In this document: one piece after another, positions 9,089-19,551 of the stretch
Layout: each line of letters starts with the position of its first letter
Numbering within the stretch: position 1 is the first letter of the stretch
Assembly: GCA_037176845.1 (NCBI GenBank)
Contig: JAYKXP010000078.1
Location: forward strand, 62,001 to 126,000
From: Paramarasmius palmivorus
Taxonomy: Eukaryota > Basidiomycota > Agaricomycetes > Agaricales > Marasmiaceae
DNA: 64,000 nt
Direction: 5' to 3'
The notes under the pieces: generated by a model
What the model was told of the DNA's origin: nothing
Databases searched by the model: none
Seen by the model: only the letters and a program-made list of their open reading frames with translations
Translations under genes and position numbers: made by a program

Positions 9089-10996
9089 CATAGGTGAGTC
9101 TTATACAATACATTTGCCTCAAAATGAACACCAATGGCAACAAAAAAAGCTATATACATCTTGTACCAATACTATGCATAATGCAATGAATACACGCTCT
9201 TCGAGAACAATGTATGTAGTACTAGGATCGCCGGAGATTCCATCCGAACTGGCGCCTCCATCTCCAATGCCAACATTCCACGCGTGCTTCTCGAGACATC
9301 CCGAAGCGCTGATACCAGTGCCACGTTATGTGTCGAAAGTTTTCGGAACTGCTCGCGAGATCTTGTTGCCGACGATATGCTGATCCAGGCACCTGAGCTT
9401 TGAGGAAGAGTAGCGCGTATCGAGATGAACCAGGTGGTATCGCCATGACTCCCGAAATGCTACATGAGGACGTCAAACGAGTATGAGAAGGATTGAAGGC
9501 ATCCTTGTGGAATGTTCTTGAGCTTGACAAGTTGTAACGATCATCGATTCTTAAGCCGTAGAACATGTTTGCAACACCGCTCCAATTACCGGCTCACCTA
9601 TAAGCAATCCTAAATCAGCTGTGCAACCCAAGAAATGCGTAATCAACATACTAATGTTTCCAGGTTATATTGTCACCCAAGACCGGCCTTGGTAGCACCA
9701 ACTTCGCCAACGAGCACAACCAGTGACAACTTGAATTGGGCTAGCTTTCCGAAGCCATCAGACCCCAATGCACCGAACTTGATGGCTCGTAAGTTCATTG
9801 GACCGCGTCACGTTCGTCACGAAGCGGTCAAACGAACGGTCGTGTTAGAGAGACCGTATGAGAAATATCCGGTCAGTTGGAGGTCTAGGAAAGGCGTCTT
9901 GGCTTGAGGAATGAGCTGACAGCGAAGCATGAGATACTCTTCTTGTGGCCAATGCACTTCCTAGCACTATGATGATACTGTTGTCATCTCGGGAAGACTA
10001 AAGCTGGAAGAGTAACGATGAGTTTCAGCTGCAGTACGACGATATAATCAACGTACCTCATTCAGGCATGGGCTCGCTTGAGTAGAGTGCTTGTCCCGCG
10101 TACTAATAAGCCATCAGGTCATGCACCACTCAGAATGACACCGAGTGGACACACCCATAAATTCGTAGCTAGAGCGCAATAGATCAGTATACAGCACGCG
10201 TCGCTGGATCAGGAGAAACGCACGGAAGACAACATTCCCAAACTAGATCATCACGACGATTCCTTCCCCTGACCAACCATCAGCCCAGAATTTTCATGTG
10301 CAATCACATCCGTATCAGCATTCGACCCAGTAAACCCGACATCCAGCAAGAATACTCGAAGCTCCAACCGAAGCCCCAGGTGTGTCTATCGGTGGTATCG
10401 TATCTTCGGTACAAAATAGGCCCATTGACCGCATACTGGGTCAGAGCCTCCAGTCGTAGTCGACGTAGGTGGCAACGACTCTGGTAATGAAGCATTACAG
10501 TCTATCAGAATACGAAGTGAGAGAATGTGAGGAGGCGTATGGGATGACAGCCTTCACCGCCCAGGGTAAAGGGTTTGCGAGATTGTTGGCCTTGGGGGTG
10601 AAAGGTTAGACCGGTAGACAGTCTGCATGGTTCGTTCACTCTTATCGAGCTGACGTAATCGAGCATGTGGATTGACCCATCACCGTCAGATACTATTACT
10701 AGAAACTCGAGCATCCACAGTTGTGATTTGGGAAAGGCGAGCCATTCAGAGGTACATGGTGTCTTGCGAAACCAGTATTGGAACGCGACAAGATTGTCGA
10801 TGTAGACTTGGCTGACTTGCCAGAGAACGACGATAGCGGAGCTGCTGGTGACTTCAGTGGCCGCAGGAATTGTCTTGAATGGCTGGAATGAAGGGATATC
10901 AATATCAGCTAGCACCTGAAAGACATTAACACAGCACCCACCGAACGTGCTATCACATCCCTAGCCTCAGTACGATAGCTTCGCAGCATGCGCCTC
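9089..10996 (-). repeat. Tandem-array unit 1, block a: remnant of an unidentified spliced gene family
   Basis: This block is homologous to 38955-41200 and 62105-63470. A run around 9297-9400 matches 62317-62440 almost base for base. On the minus strand two introns keep position and signals across copies: 9598-9651 (54 nt, GTATGT...CTGAT...TATAG; copies at 39563-39616 and 62620-62673, also 54 nt) and 10169-10223 (copies 24219-24287, 40055-40109, 63117-63169). The exons between them have frames that disagree between copies, so most copies look decayed. I do not recognise the protein. Confidence 0.65.
10678..10915 (-). CDS. Conserved exon of the unidentified array gene (frame kept between copies)
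   Basis: An acceptor CTTTCAG precedes 10915. The frame reads VLADIDIPSFQPFKTIP, continues through SSSAIVVLWQVSQVYIDNL, and ends near DGDG. Compared with 40874-41112, four indels (+9, -3, +3, -6 nt) are all multiples of three, as expected under coding constraint. The flanking sequence does not keep frame. The product is unknown. The exon is probably part of a multi-exon minus-strand gene, and whether this copy is still functional cannot be told. Confidence 0.4.
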
Positions 10997-11204
10997 ATCG
11001 GGAAAATAGACGGCTAATTTACATACATTTACATCCATTTAAATCTTCGAAATATATGTAAATTAGCAAAATACATTTAAATGAATTTCGGCGAAGTAAA
11101 TGAAATAAATCAGACCTCCCTTATTGGGTTTCATTTAAATGGATTTCGCTGATTTACTTTGATTTAAATGAACGCGGCGGAACCCGGGAAATAATTCAAA
11201 ATAA

Positions 11205-11305
11205 CCTCGCACCTCAGAGGATCGAACCACTGACCTCTGGTACATGACTAATCCCTAGGGCGCAACGCAGAAGTGTGACGCACTAACTGTTAGGCTATCA
11301 AGGCA
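11205..11305 (-). pseudogene. tRNA-derived, SINE-like segment inside the 908-bp element
   Basis: Read on the minus strand, it contains a tRNA-like A box (TAGCCTAACAGTTAGTGCG) and, about 60 nt on, an AGGTC variable loop and a B box (GGTTCGATCC). The acceptor, anticodon and T stems do not close, so it is not a working tRNA. It looks like a tRNA-derived SINE head or tRNA relic captured by the element. Confidence 0.4.
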
Positions 11306-11628
11306 AGGAGTTATGATACCTGATAACTTACTGCACTACATACCCTTCCTCGCGGCCTTTCAATACATGATCTGTCTTGCTCTCCGTGATATATTCCTCA
11401 CGGAACCATAAAATATTGATCATTTATTGAGAGTCACTGTCTACCTACTGTGAAATAAGTATGTCTAGTAGAGTTCTGACTGAAAATTATCTTGCAATCA
11501 CTCACTGCAACCTGGAGATGGTAATGGCATGTACAAATTTGAGTGTATGCCATCCACAATTGTTAGGCTCTATGCTCTAGTAGTATTCTAGAGGTCAATT
11601 GTGTGGTGAATAGCCCATGTTAAGACCT

Positions 11629-11840
11629 CATTTATCTTCATTTACTTTCATTTAAATCAGACAAAATCATTTCTACCCATTTACTTCCATTTATATCAAA
11701 GTAAATCAGACTAAATCATTTCTGCTCATTTAGTTCCTATTTAATTCAAGGTAAATTGGACGAAATCATTTATGCCAATTTAGTTTTCATTTACTTCCAT
11801 TTATATTGAAGTAAACCACCCAAAATCATTTTCGTTTATT
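11629..11840. repeat. Degenerate tandem repeat, about 58 bp x 3, AT-rich
   Basis: Three consecutive copies of a unit containing CATTTA(C/G)TTCC, ATTTAT/ATT-TCAA-GTAAAT and AAATCATTT lie near the right end of the 908-bp element. Similar CATTTAAAT motifs at 11025-11170 lie in inverted orientation. Such subterminal arrays are usual transposase-binding regions of TIR elements (inference). Confidence 0.55.
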
Positions 11841-11904
11841 TATGCAAAACCTAATGACCGAAATAGATTTATTTTGATGTAAATTATATGACTATTTTGC
11901 TGAT

Positions 11905-14489
11905 GCTCTTCTTACATGGATACCATCGTACAAGGGAGGTCATTGGTGATCTCTGGGATGAGCTTGGGCCTTGAGATACCCCACTAGAGGTGCGTCTTCG
12001 ATATGAAAGGCGAAATGAGAGGCTAGGCTGTTCGCGAGGTCCTCCGGGATACACCGAAAGCAGGAATGTTCATGATGCGGAATGGTGCCAACAACGAAAA
12101 GACGTCAAGTTGGTATGACTCGGAATGCCGCTGTTGAACCCTTCCGTTCTCGACTTCGATGAACTGTACGCTTGATGGAATAGCTTTAACTCCTGCATCC
12201 TGGGCGGATGCTCCGAGCGAGCTAGTCGAGATGAGGAACGGTTTTGTGAAACTCCAAAGGCCAAGGTCTACGCAACGTGAATCTTGGGGGGTTAATGCCC
12301 CGAGAAAACGTCGTGAACAGGGGGGAGATTTAGCTGGTGAGGTTTGCGTTCTCTCATCCCTAAGAACACCAGAATCCAATTCCTCGCCTACGCCCGCGTT
12401 GATATCGATAAAACAACGACTGAACGTTATGAGGTCGACGGACGCATGGATGATGACTCGTCACCTTGAAAGCCAAGTTCGAGGTCAGCATTTGAGGTAT
12501 AGGGTGGGGAAATGGGGTTGTGGGGGGTGTGGTGATCAGGAAACGGATAGCCAGTCGGCTGTAGCACTTGTTGTCTGGGATGATATTTGCACTTGGGGGG
12601 ACGTTCTCAGTTCGTTGACATCGCTGGGAGACTGAAGTACTTTTTTCTGCACTGCAGGTAAGAAAATGTCAGGATAAGCGCGTCGAAAGGGCCAGAGATA
12701 GAGACCACTGACCTTGGTATATCTCTGGAACGCAAAATCCGACAAAAATCAATCTCCGGACCCTAATGCATCCTTCACGACCTCGATAGACTTTTCATCT
12801 CCATACTTTGTGCCCCAGAATCTCGTTCTCGACTTGATGGAATACCCTTTGTCTGACGCAAAAGGAGCGGAAAGGTAGTGCGCAAGCAGTAGCGTTGGCT
12901 CAGCTGCATGAGGAAAGGCTTGGAGGAGAGAGGATAAGTCGATATCAACTGAATAACAAGGAATAACGCACCTTTGTAATTCTTGTCGGAGATTGGACCT
13001 GGATGATGTGAGTTCAAGTTTGGGATAGACGAATTATTCAAAGACTGACCATATACCGGTGTGGATGCGAGGTGTCCAGGTGAAAGATGAGCGCGTTCGG
13101 CTTCACACCTTTCACACTACTGAAAGCGGGTATGCACGTTGAACCTCAGGCTCATGTGAATGCCCTATACAAAAAGCCCTACATATCAGCGGTGATTGAG
13201 AGGTTTTGATATTCTTATCAACACCTACTTCTTGGGCGGCGTATCAGCTGGACTACTTTGAGGTTCTTTGGATAGTGTTGAAAGTGTTACGAATGTTCTC
13301 AAGCTTTCAAGAATAATTCGGAAGGAGAGATGGTCAAAGATGGTCATCGTTCGGGTCAAGGTTCCAGGTATGGGCGCTTCCTTGCTTCTTCCTACATCCG
13401 AAACTTCTAGAGGCTTTGACGATCATTCCAATGTTGTTCATTAACGAGGACAGAGATCAAGAATTTGCTCTCAAACATCCCCCTTTCAAGCTATAATCAA
13501 GTCTCTTGAAATTGTATGCGCGAATAGATCTTCAAAAGCTCGCACTAGTACGCTCCCAGCAACCCCATGTTCTAATATGTAGCACCGGCTGATAGCCCCA
13601 AGATAGCCCAGAGGCCTTTGCTCTATCACCGTAGACTAAGAAATGAAAGTCTCTAGAAAGTGACCGTGCCCACAGACATCGAAGAGCGGCGATAGCGAGT
13701 ACATTGTTATCATGCATGTTTACATCTGCTGTACGTACTTAGTTCAATCACATCCCGTTAATCGAAGAACAGGAACCATCTGAACTTGAAGAGCTGTGAC
13801 ACAAGAAAGAGATCGCGAGAATGAATGTAAACTATGAACAATAGCTCTGCTTCGTGGACACAAAAATTCCCAGCCGCGCGACTACATCTTCAACTCTGTC
13901 CATTCCATGGTCGGCTTCGAGCCTTGGGTGTCGAAGGTATGAAGCCATGCCGTGTTCCTAATCGTTTATCTCAATCAGAAGGCTGTACACTCTCGGGGAG
14001 GTGTTTGGGTACCTTTGTTCCAAATAACATGCATTGTTGTCACGTTAGCTGCGGATCCTGAACGTTGAACATCTCAAGTCACTACCGGGCAGATGCGCGA
14101 GGCTTTTGTCGGTCTTGGCAGCCGGTACCACAACCCTGGTGTCTTTGGTCCAGTTTCCAGATATCCAGCAACACCTACGGATGCTCGTACTTGAGCTGGG
14201 GACTTGAACGGTTGGATATGGCGGAAAAGAGTCTTGACGAAATGAACGTGAAGCTAGGGCTGGTAGTACACTTTCTGCTAGCAATAATATTAGCTAAGGA
14301 ACGAGCTAAGCGAAGAAAATAGTAGGCACGCACACTTTCCTCGTATGCAGAACGATTCCTCGCACGAGAAGAAGGGGCAGATTAATAAGTCGAAGCTGTC
14401 CAAACGCGAGATAGCAATGCATGAGGTTTCGACTGGTAGTCAGAGGAGCTGCGAGCTTCTTGTACAATTCCCAGCACAGCAGTCTGCGA
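11905..14489. repeat. Tandem-array unit 1, block b: decayed copies, no intact gene
   Basis: 11905-13100 aligns with 41190-42560, including the stretch with CCGAAAGC(A/G)GGAATGTTCATGAT. Around 13100-13250 the sequence resembles the 5' flank of the DUF6535 genes (38410, 61530). 14045-14340 resembles 31900-32040. Minus-strand frames here are interrupted. I see no complete gene; this is host array sequence up to the copia target site. Confidence 0.5.
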
Positions 14490-14494
14490 GCGCT
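14490..14494. repeat. Target-site duplication GCGCT, left copy (copia)
   Basis: GCGCT directly precedes the LTR at 14495 and recurs at 19547-19551 directly after the other LTR. A 5-bp duplication is the normal product of copia integration. Confidence 0.9.
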
Positions 14495-14670
14495 TGCTGA
14501 AACTGGGATGCGAAGGTCAAAACTAGATTATATGTGAAGTAAGTACAAGTACACTTACCTGGGATGCGAAGGTCAAAACTAGAGTATGACCTTCGCTCCC
14601 AGGCGCGAGTAAGCTACGTGATTACATAATCTACTTCTATGCGACTACGTCTCGATTGTAAAGTTCAACA
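14495..14670 (-). repeat. 3' LTR of the copia element (176 bp)
   Basis: It reads TGTTGAAC...TTTCAGCA on the minus strand and is identical to 19371-19546. Inside is a 17-19 bp direct repeat (GGGATGCGAAGGTCAAAACTAGA) and an inverted piece GACCTTCGCTCCCAG. Confidence 0.95.
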
Positions 14671-14680
14671 CTCCCCCTCA
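14671..14680 (-). other. Polypurine tract of the copia element
   Basis: On the minus strand TGAGGGGGAG directly precedes the 3' LTR start TGTTG. This is the expected place and composition for the plus-strand primer of reverse transcription. Confidence 0.75.
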
Positions 14681-14712
14681 ATCGTGACAAGGAGTAGGTA
14701 TGAGAACATGAA

Positions 14713-17700
14713 TTAAGATAGTGAAATCAGACCTAGGAGAGAGATCATAGTTGAGAATTTTTCTCCAGAGAGTGCTTTAGTGAGCACATCTGCAGGCATG
14801 GAGTCGGTGGGGATATGGGTGACTTCAATGGTTTTGTTGACAGCAACTTCATCACAAAGCCAATAGAACCTCAGGTCTAAATGCTTCACTCGCCCATGGT
14901 GTTCCGGGTTCCTTGCTACTGACAACGCTGATTGGTTGTCAATAAACAGAGTAGAGGGACCTGCAAAGGTGTATCCAAACTCCATAAAAAGATTTCGAAG
15001 CCAGAGAATCTCCTGTCCTGCTGAGACGGCACTCACATACTCAGCTTCTGTTGTGGACAGAGTCACAAAAGACTGAAGTCGACTTGACCAGCTGATAGGT
15101 CCAGTACCCATCTTTACCACAAATCCACTAGTGGACTTGCCATTATCTGGGTTGCCACCATGGTCTGCATCGCTGTATGTGGTAAAGAGCTCCCCCTGGT
15201 TCCAACGTTCGTTTGGACCATATTCTATGCAGTAGTCCATAGTGCCTTTTAGGTATCGGAGTAACCGTTTTAAGGCCTTCCAGTGATTCGGGCCAGGGTT
15301 CTTACTGAAGCGTGCAAGGACACTAACAGCATAGGCAATGTCAGGACGTGTGGCAATGGCAAGGTATGAGATGGCCCCAAGGACGTTGAGATAAGGTACA
15401 CCTTGCATTTGCTCCCATTCCTGAGGCGTCTTTGGGCAGTCTGCAAGGGAGAGGTGTGCTTTGTGATCAAGGGGAGTTGATACCGGGTTGCAGTCTGTCA
15501 TTGAGGTGCGCTCAAGGAGATCGATGATGTACTGACGCTGTGAGAGTTGGAGTTTGTGGTGTGCTCGATCCCGCTTGATCTCCACACCTAATAGAAAGGA
15601 CTGGGGGCCAAGATCTCGAAGCTTGAAGTGTTTTTCTAGTTCAGCGATTGTGGAGCGCACAGTGTCCATCGATTTGGTGGCAATAGTCACGTCATCCACG
15701 AAGACAGGGACAATGATTCGCACCTCATCCTTCTGGTACACCCAGATACTGTGCTCGCATCGAACACGAGTGAAACCCATCTTCTCTGAGAGAACCTCAT
15801 GAAACTTGAGGTGCCACTGTCTGCCGGCTTGCTTCAGTCCATAGATTGACTTCTTCAGTCTCCATACCCAACCTGGACTGCCTTCCTGAAAGCCTTCAGG
15901 TTGCTCCATGAAGATCTCCTCTTCCAAGTCACCATTGAGGAAAGCACTTGAAATGTCTACACCCCACAGCTCCAGGTCCTCAAGTGCACCTAAAGCTAGA
16001 ATGGCTCGTAGGGCTGCCCATTTTGGAGTTGGTGAGAAGGTTTCGTTATAGTCGAAGCCAGGGCGTTGGGTGTAGCCTTGTGCAACAAGACGTGCTTTGT
16101 ACCGCTCAAGAGAGCCATCTGCCTTTCGCTTGACACGAAGTACCCAGCGGCTACCAACAGTCTTCCTATCCTGGGGACGACGAACAAGATCAAAGACACC
16201 ATGATCAATGAGGGACTGTAGCTCATCACTGGCAGCATTTCGCCACTTTGCACGTTCGTCCTCAGGGAGCTTCTCTACATCTCTCCAAGTCTTGGGATCA
16301 CTGGTCATGCTTGCAGCATGGGCTGTCTGTGGTAGCAGAATAGCACATTCAAATGCAACTTGGAGGGCTTCATGCATGGTGAGAAACTCCTCTTCTCCTG
16401 ACACAAATGCAATGCCTTCAAGGATATCCTCATCAGTGATGAGTTCCTCATGTCCTTCCTCAGTTGCTGCCAATGAGGCTGCTTCCTGAGAGCCATCTGG
16501 GGGTGGCCATACTCCATTGTAGTTCCATGGACGTCTGGCTACTGGTATACGGAATCCACGACCAGTGTTTGGAGAAGGAATGATATTTCCACGAGCATCG
16601 AAATTGGGTTCACGTGGAGCCCGTAGTGGCTTTGGTGGTGTGGTAGGCTCAGGAGATGAGGCTGGTGATGTTAGAGGAGTGAGAGGAGCAAGACCAATAA
16701 TGTCATCAAGATTTGGTAGAGGAGAATGAGGTGGTGTGTCAATGATTGGAAGAGGTGGAGAATGAGGTGTAGCTGGTGTAGGTGGTGGTGTAGGAGGAGG
16801 AGACAGTAAGTGACTGGGGTTAGGATTGAGTTGAGATCGTGTAGGTGGTGGTGGAACAAGATCGATCTCAGGTGCTCCCCCTCGATCGGATTCACCGTCA
16901 GCTTGGGAAGCTGGAGGAGCAGGGTCGGCTGGAGTAGGGGCATTGGGGATATCTGAAAGTGAAGGATCACCAAAAGGATTTGTGAGATGTTGGTGATTGC
17001 CAGGCATGACACGTTCATCAACAAGGGCATGACTAGTCTCTATGATTCTGCGAGCATTGGAGTCCCAGAAGCGCCACCCCTTCACACGATCTGAGTAGCC
17101 AATGAAGATACACTTCCGAGAGTGGGCTGCAAGTCCTCGACGGTCTTTCTTAGGGATGTGGACATATGCAAGTGAGCCAAAGACACGGAAGTTGCTAATA
17201 TTGGGTTTTCGACCATGCCAGAGTGTATATGGTGTGGTGTCAGGGAGGCGTGTAGTGGGTAACCGATTGTGAGTGTGGATGAAGGTGGAGACAGCATGCG
17301 TCCAGAAGCTGGGAGGCAGTTTGGATTCTATGAGAAGTGTCGTAGACCCGTCAGCAAGTGTACGGTTTGCCCGCTCCGCTCTGCCATTCTGGTGAGGTTC
17401 TCCAGACTCTGTCTGCTGACGAGTAATGCCCTTCTCAGCACAGAAGCGCTCGTACTCCTTGCCAATATACTCCCCTCCTGCGTCATCCCGTGTAGCTTTC
17501 ACCTTCAGCCCATGTAGCGTCTCAGCATAGGCAACGAATTGCTTAAACGCATTAAAGGCTTCACTTTTCTTCCTCAGAAAGGCTATTGCCCACCAGTCAG
17601 TGGCGTCATCGATGAAAGTCATCCAATAACGGTAACCTTCTGCAGAAGCAGTGGGGAGTGGACCTTTGAGGTCAGTGTGGATGAGCTCCAGTGGCTTGCT

Positions 17701-19236
17701 CCGGCATGCAGAAGGTCCCTGGGGAATGTTGTGACGGTGCTGCTTCCCGAGGATGCAAGGCTCACATATGGGGTCAACATTGGTAGGCATGAAGAATTCG
17801 ACTCCATCCACAAGCTCCTTCTTGATGGCTCGGTTCACCATGGCTGTATTGATGTGGCTAGCACGACGATGAAGGAGAGTGGTGTTGAGAGGAAGAGTTG
17901 ATGTGGAAACTGCAGCAGAATGAGCTGTCTCAAGAGGATGTGATAGAGTAACACCATTTAAGCGGCCGATATTACGGTTGCTGATAGTAGCTGTGAAGCG
18001 AAGCTTCCCGCTGTGGTGAAAGTACATGGTGGAATCAACGATGTGAATGCTGTAGGCCTTCCGACGGGTCAAGTGAAAGGGAGACAATAGATTGTTGCGA
18101 AGAGCAGGTACATGTAGGACATCGTGAAAATGGACCTCCTGATCTCCACCATCAGGCATAAAAACCACCGCTCCTATCCCCTCAGAGTGAATGATACGGT
18201 CATCGGCAAGGCGTATAGGGACGACATGTGGTGTGTATGACGAGAACCATGCATGATGTGGTGTCATGTGTGAAGAGGCTCCTGTATCGGGGTTCCAGTA
18301 ATGGGTAACAGGAGAAGAGGGGTCGGTACTTGCTTTAGTGGCAGTTTCCTCGGCGGTGTTTCCCTTTTTCGCGCTACGAGGTTTCTTCTGTTTGGCGTTC
18401 AGCTGGTCGCGTTCGCGAGACCTTGCTTTAGTAAAGCAGTTCTCCTCGGAGTGATTGTTACGGCCACACCATGTGCACTCCAGCGAGGATGACGGGTCCA
18501 CTGGTGGAGGTGGAGTGGAACGAACATGGGGAGAGCGAGCAAGGGCAGCAGCTGCCTGGGCATCACGAGCACGGCGTTGAGACTCTTCGTTGTGGAAAGC
18601 AGCTTTGATTTGCTCCACAGTGAGTTGGTCGAGAATGAGGAGAGAGGAAACAAAGTTGTCGTATTCCTCGGGAAGGGAGCGTACAAGTGCCATTGCCTCC
18701 AGGTCGTTGTAGAGGTCATGGAGCTTGTATTCACTGACTTGTGATCCAGAAAGAGTGTTGGAAGGTCGAGTGATGGTGGCAGGAGTGAGTTGCTGGAGGC
18801 GGGTGATGGCACTGTTGACACGGCTGGACAGTGTGGAGAGGGATTCCTCTGGAAGTTTCTGGATGGAAAGGAGGTCATTCAGGGCATTCCAGCGATTTCC
18901 AGCCTTTTGTTGGACATGAATGGCTTTGAGAGTGTCGAACATAAGCTGGGGATCATTGGCATTATGGGCACTCCGTACGTGAGCCTTCTGAGAGGAATCC
19001 AATGACAGCCATAGATAACCTGCCGTCTTCCCCTTCTCCAGATTAAAATCCATCATCTCCTTTTTCTCCTCTGCCGTCGGCACCGAGGGATCCACGGGGC
19101 TGGGGGGCTCGGCGGTCCCATCGATGAATTTCGCGAGCTCGTTGATGTTCAAGAAGGCCCGGATGTCATCTGACCAGTCACGGTAGTTGTCATCGTGTAG
19201 GATTGTCGCGGTGACCTTTGATGATAAGGTTGACAT
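14713..19236 (-). CDS. Copia-type Gag-Pol polyprotein, 1507 residues, intact
   Basis: A single unspliced frame runs in copia order. Gag-like residues 1-250 are followed by a CCHC zinc knuckle (Cys254, Cys257, His262, Cys267). The aspartic protease motif is DTGASS, with Asp317. A pre-integrase HHCC region (RRASHIN...CEPC) leads into the integrase, with Asp in HTDLKGP, Asp in TRDDAGGEY and Glu in the GRAERANRT region. A Pro-rich linker follows. The reverse transcriptase includes VDISSAFLNG and the catalytic FVDD near residue 1177 (commonly YVDD in the family). RNase H follows, with SDADHGG and STTEAEYVS. No stop or frameshift is present. It encodes everything needed for its own reverse transcription and integration. 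Antisense frames in this region are shadows. Confidence 0.97.
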   Translation of the reverse strand: MSTLSSKVTATILHDDNYRDWSDDIRAFLNINELAKFIDGTAEPPSPVDPSVPTAEEKKEMMDFNLEKGKTAGYLWLSLDSSQKAHVRSAHNANDPQLMFDTLKAIHVQQKAGNRWNALNDLLSIQKLPEESLSTLSSRVNSAITRLQQLTPATITRPSNTLSGSQVSEYKLHDLYNDLEAMALVRSLPEEYDNFVSSLLILDQLTVEQIKAAFHNEESQRRARDAQAAAALARSPHVRSTPPPPVDPSSSLECTWCGRNNHSEENCFTKARSRERDQLNAKQKKPRSAKKGNTAEETATKASTDPSSPVTHYWNPDTGASSHMTPHHAWFSSYTPHVVPIRLADDRIIHSEGIGAVVFMPDGGDQEVHFHDVLHVPALRNNLLSPFHLTRRKAYSIHIVDSTMYFHHSGKLRFTATISNRNIGRLNGVTLSHPLETAHSAAVSTSTLPLNTTLLHRRASHINTAMVNRAIKKELVDGVEFFMPTNVDPICEPCILGKQHRHNIPQGPSACRSKPLELIHTDLKGPLPTASAEGYRYWMTFIDDATDWWAIAFLRKKSEAFNAFKQFVAYAETLHGLKVKATRDDAGGEYIGKEYERFCAEKGITRQQTESGEPHQNGRAERANRTLADGSTTLLIESKLPPSFWTHAVSTFIHTHNRLPTTRLPDTTPYTLWHGRKPNISNFRVFGSLAYVHIPKKDRRGLAAHSRKCIFIGYSDRVKGWRFWDSNARRIIETSHALVDERVMPGNHQHLTNPFGDPSLSDIPNAPTPADPAPPASQADGESDRGGAPEIDLVPPPPTRSQLNPNPSHLLSPPPTPPPTPATPHSPPLPIIDTPPHSPLPNLDDIIGLAPLTPLTSPASSPEPTTPPKPLRAPREPNFDARGNIIPSPNTGRGFRIPVARRPWNYNGVWPPPDGSQEAASLAATEEGHEELITDEDILEGIAFVSGEEEFLTMHEALQVAFECAILLPQTAHAASMTSDPKTWRDVEKLPEDERAKWRNAASDELQSLIDHGVFDLVRRPQDRKTVGSRWVLRVKRKADGSLERYKARLVAQGYTQRPGFDYNETFSPTPKWAALRAILALGALEDLELWGVDISSAFLNGDLEEEIFMEQPEGFQEGSPGWVWRLKKSIYGLKQAGRQWHLKFHEVLSEKMGFTRVRCEHSIWVYQKDEVRIIVPVFVDDVTIATKSMDTVRSTIAELEKHFKLRDLGPQSFLLGVEIKRDRAHHKLQLSQRQYIIDLLERTSMTDCNPVSTPLDHKAHLSLADCPKTPQEWEQMQGVPYLNVLGAISYLAIATRPDIAYAVSVLARFSKNPGPNHWKALKRLLRYLKGTMDYCIEYGPNERWNQGELFTTYSDADHGGNPDNGKSTSGFVVKMGTGPISWSSRLQSFVTLSTTEAEYVSAVSAGQEILWLRNLFMEFGYTFAGPSTLFIDNQSALSVARNPEHHGRVKHLDLRFYWLCDEVAVNKTIEVTHIPTDSMPADVLTKALSGEKFSTMISLLGLISLS

Positions 19237-19358
19237 GGTATGAGAATGCCTTTTGGGGGCGTGAGTTTGACGTCGACGTAAAAAGAAGTTTTTCGGAGGG
19301 ATACGGAATTGGCGCAGTAGTGAAAATTTCGTGTGAGGGAAAAGATCAGTTGCGTCCG

Positions 19359-19370
19359 GGGCCCATAACC
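19359..19370 (-). other. Primer-binding site, initiator-tRNA(Met) half-molecule type
   Basis: Directly inside the 5' LTR, the minus strand reads GGTTATGGGCCC. This complements GGGCCCATAACC, the anticodon stem-loop of initiator tRNA(Met) as found in many eukaryotes. Copia itself uses such an internally cleaved tRNA as primer. The match is read by eye; the host tRNA is not in this window. Confidence 0.6.
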
Positions 19371-19546
19371 TGCTGAAACTGGGATGCGAAGGTCAAAACT
19401 AGATTATATGTGAAGTAAGTACAAGTACACTTACCTGGGATGCGAAGGTCAAAACTAGAGTATGACCTTCGCTCCCAGGCGCGAGTAAGCTACGTGATTA
19501 CATAATCTACTTCTATGCGACTACGTCTCGATTGTAAAGTTCAACA
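19371..19546 (-). repeat. 5' LTR of the copia element (176 bp)
   Basis: It is identical to 14495-14670 and is flanked on its outer side by the GCGCT duplication at 19547-19551. Confidence 0.95.
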
Positions 19547-19551
19547 GCGCT

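Larger units (their letters stand above)
10997..11904. mobile_element. 908-bp non-autonomous TIR element
   Basis: This stretch is absent from the paralogous place at about 41190, where the flanks run together. The ends are imperfect inverted repeats of about 28 bp: the left end ATCGGGAAAATAG...TAATTTACAT matches the reverse complement of the right end ATCAGCAAAATAG...TAATTTACAT at about 22 of 28 positions. Both sides carry subterminal AT-rich repeats built on CATTTAAAT/CATTTACTT. No coding frame is present. I could not fix a clean target duplication: GCCTC on the left faces GCTCT on the right. It is best called a MITE-like element; the superfamily is unknown. Confidence 0.6.
14495..19546 (-). 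mobile_element. Ty1/copia LTR retrotransposon, complete, 5052 bp
   Basis: The element has two 176-bp LTRs that I read as identical base for base. They begin TG and end CA, and GCGCT duplications flank them. It is oriented leftward, with one long gag-pol frame, a primer-binding site beside the right LTR and a polypurine tract beside the left LTR. Identical LTRs and an intact frame mean a very recent insertion, quite possibly still able to move. It interrupts the host tandem array. Confidence 0.97.

Noticed and set aside
11205..11305. A functional tRNA gene
   Set aside because: A and B boxes are present, but the acceptor, anticodon and T stems do not pair.
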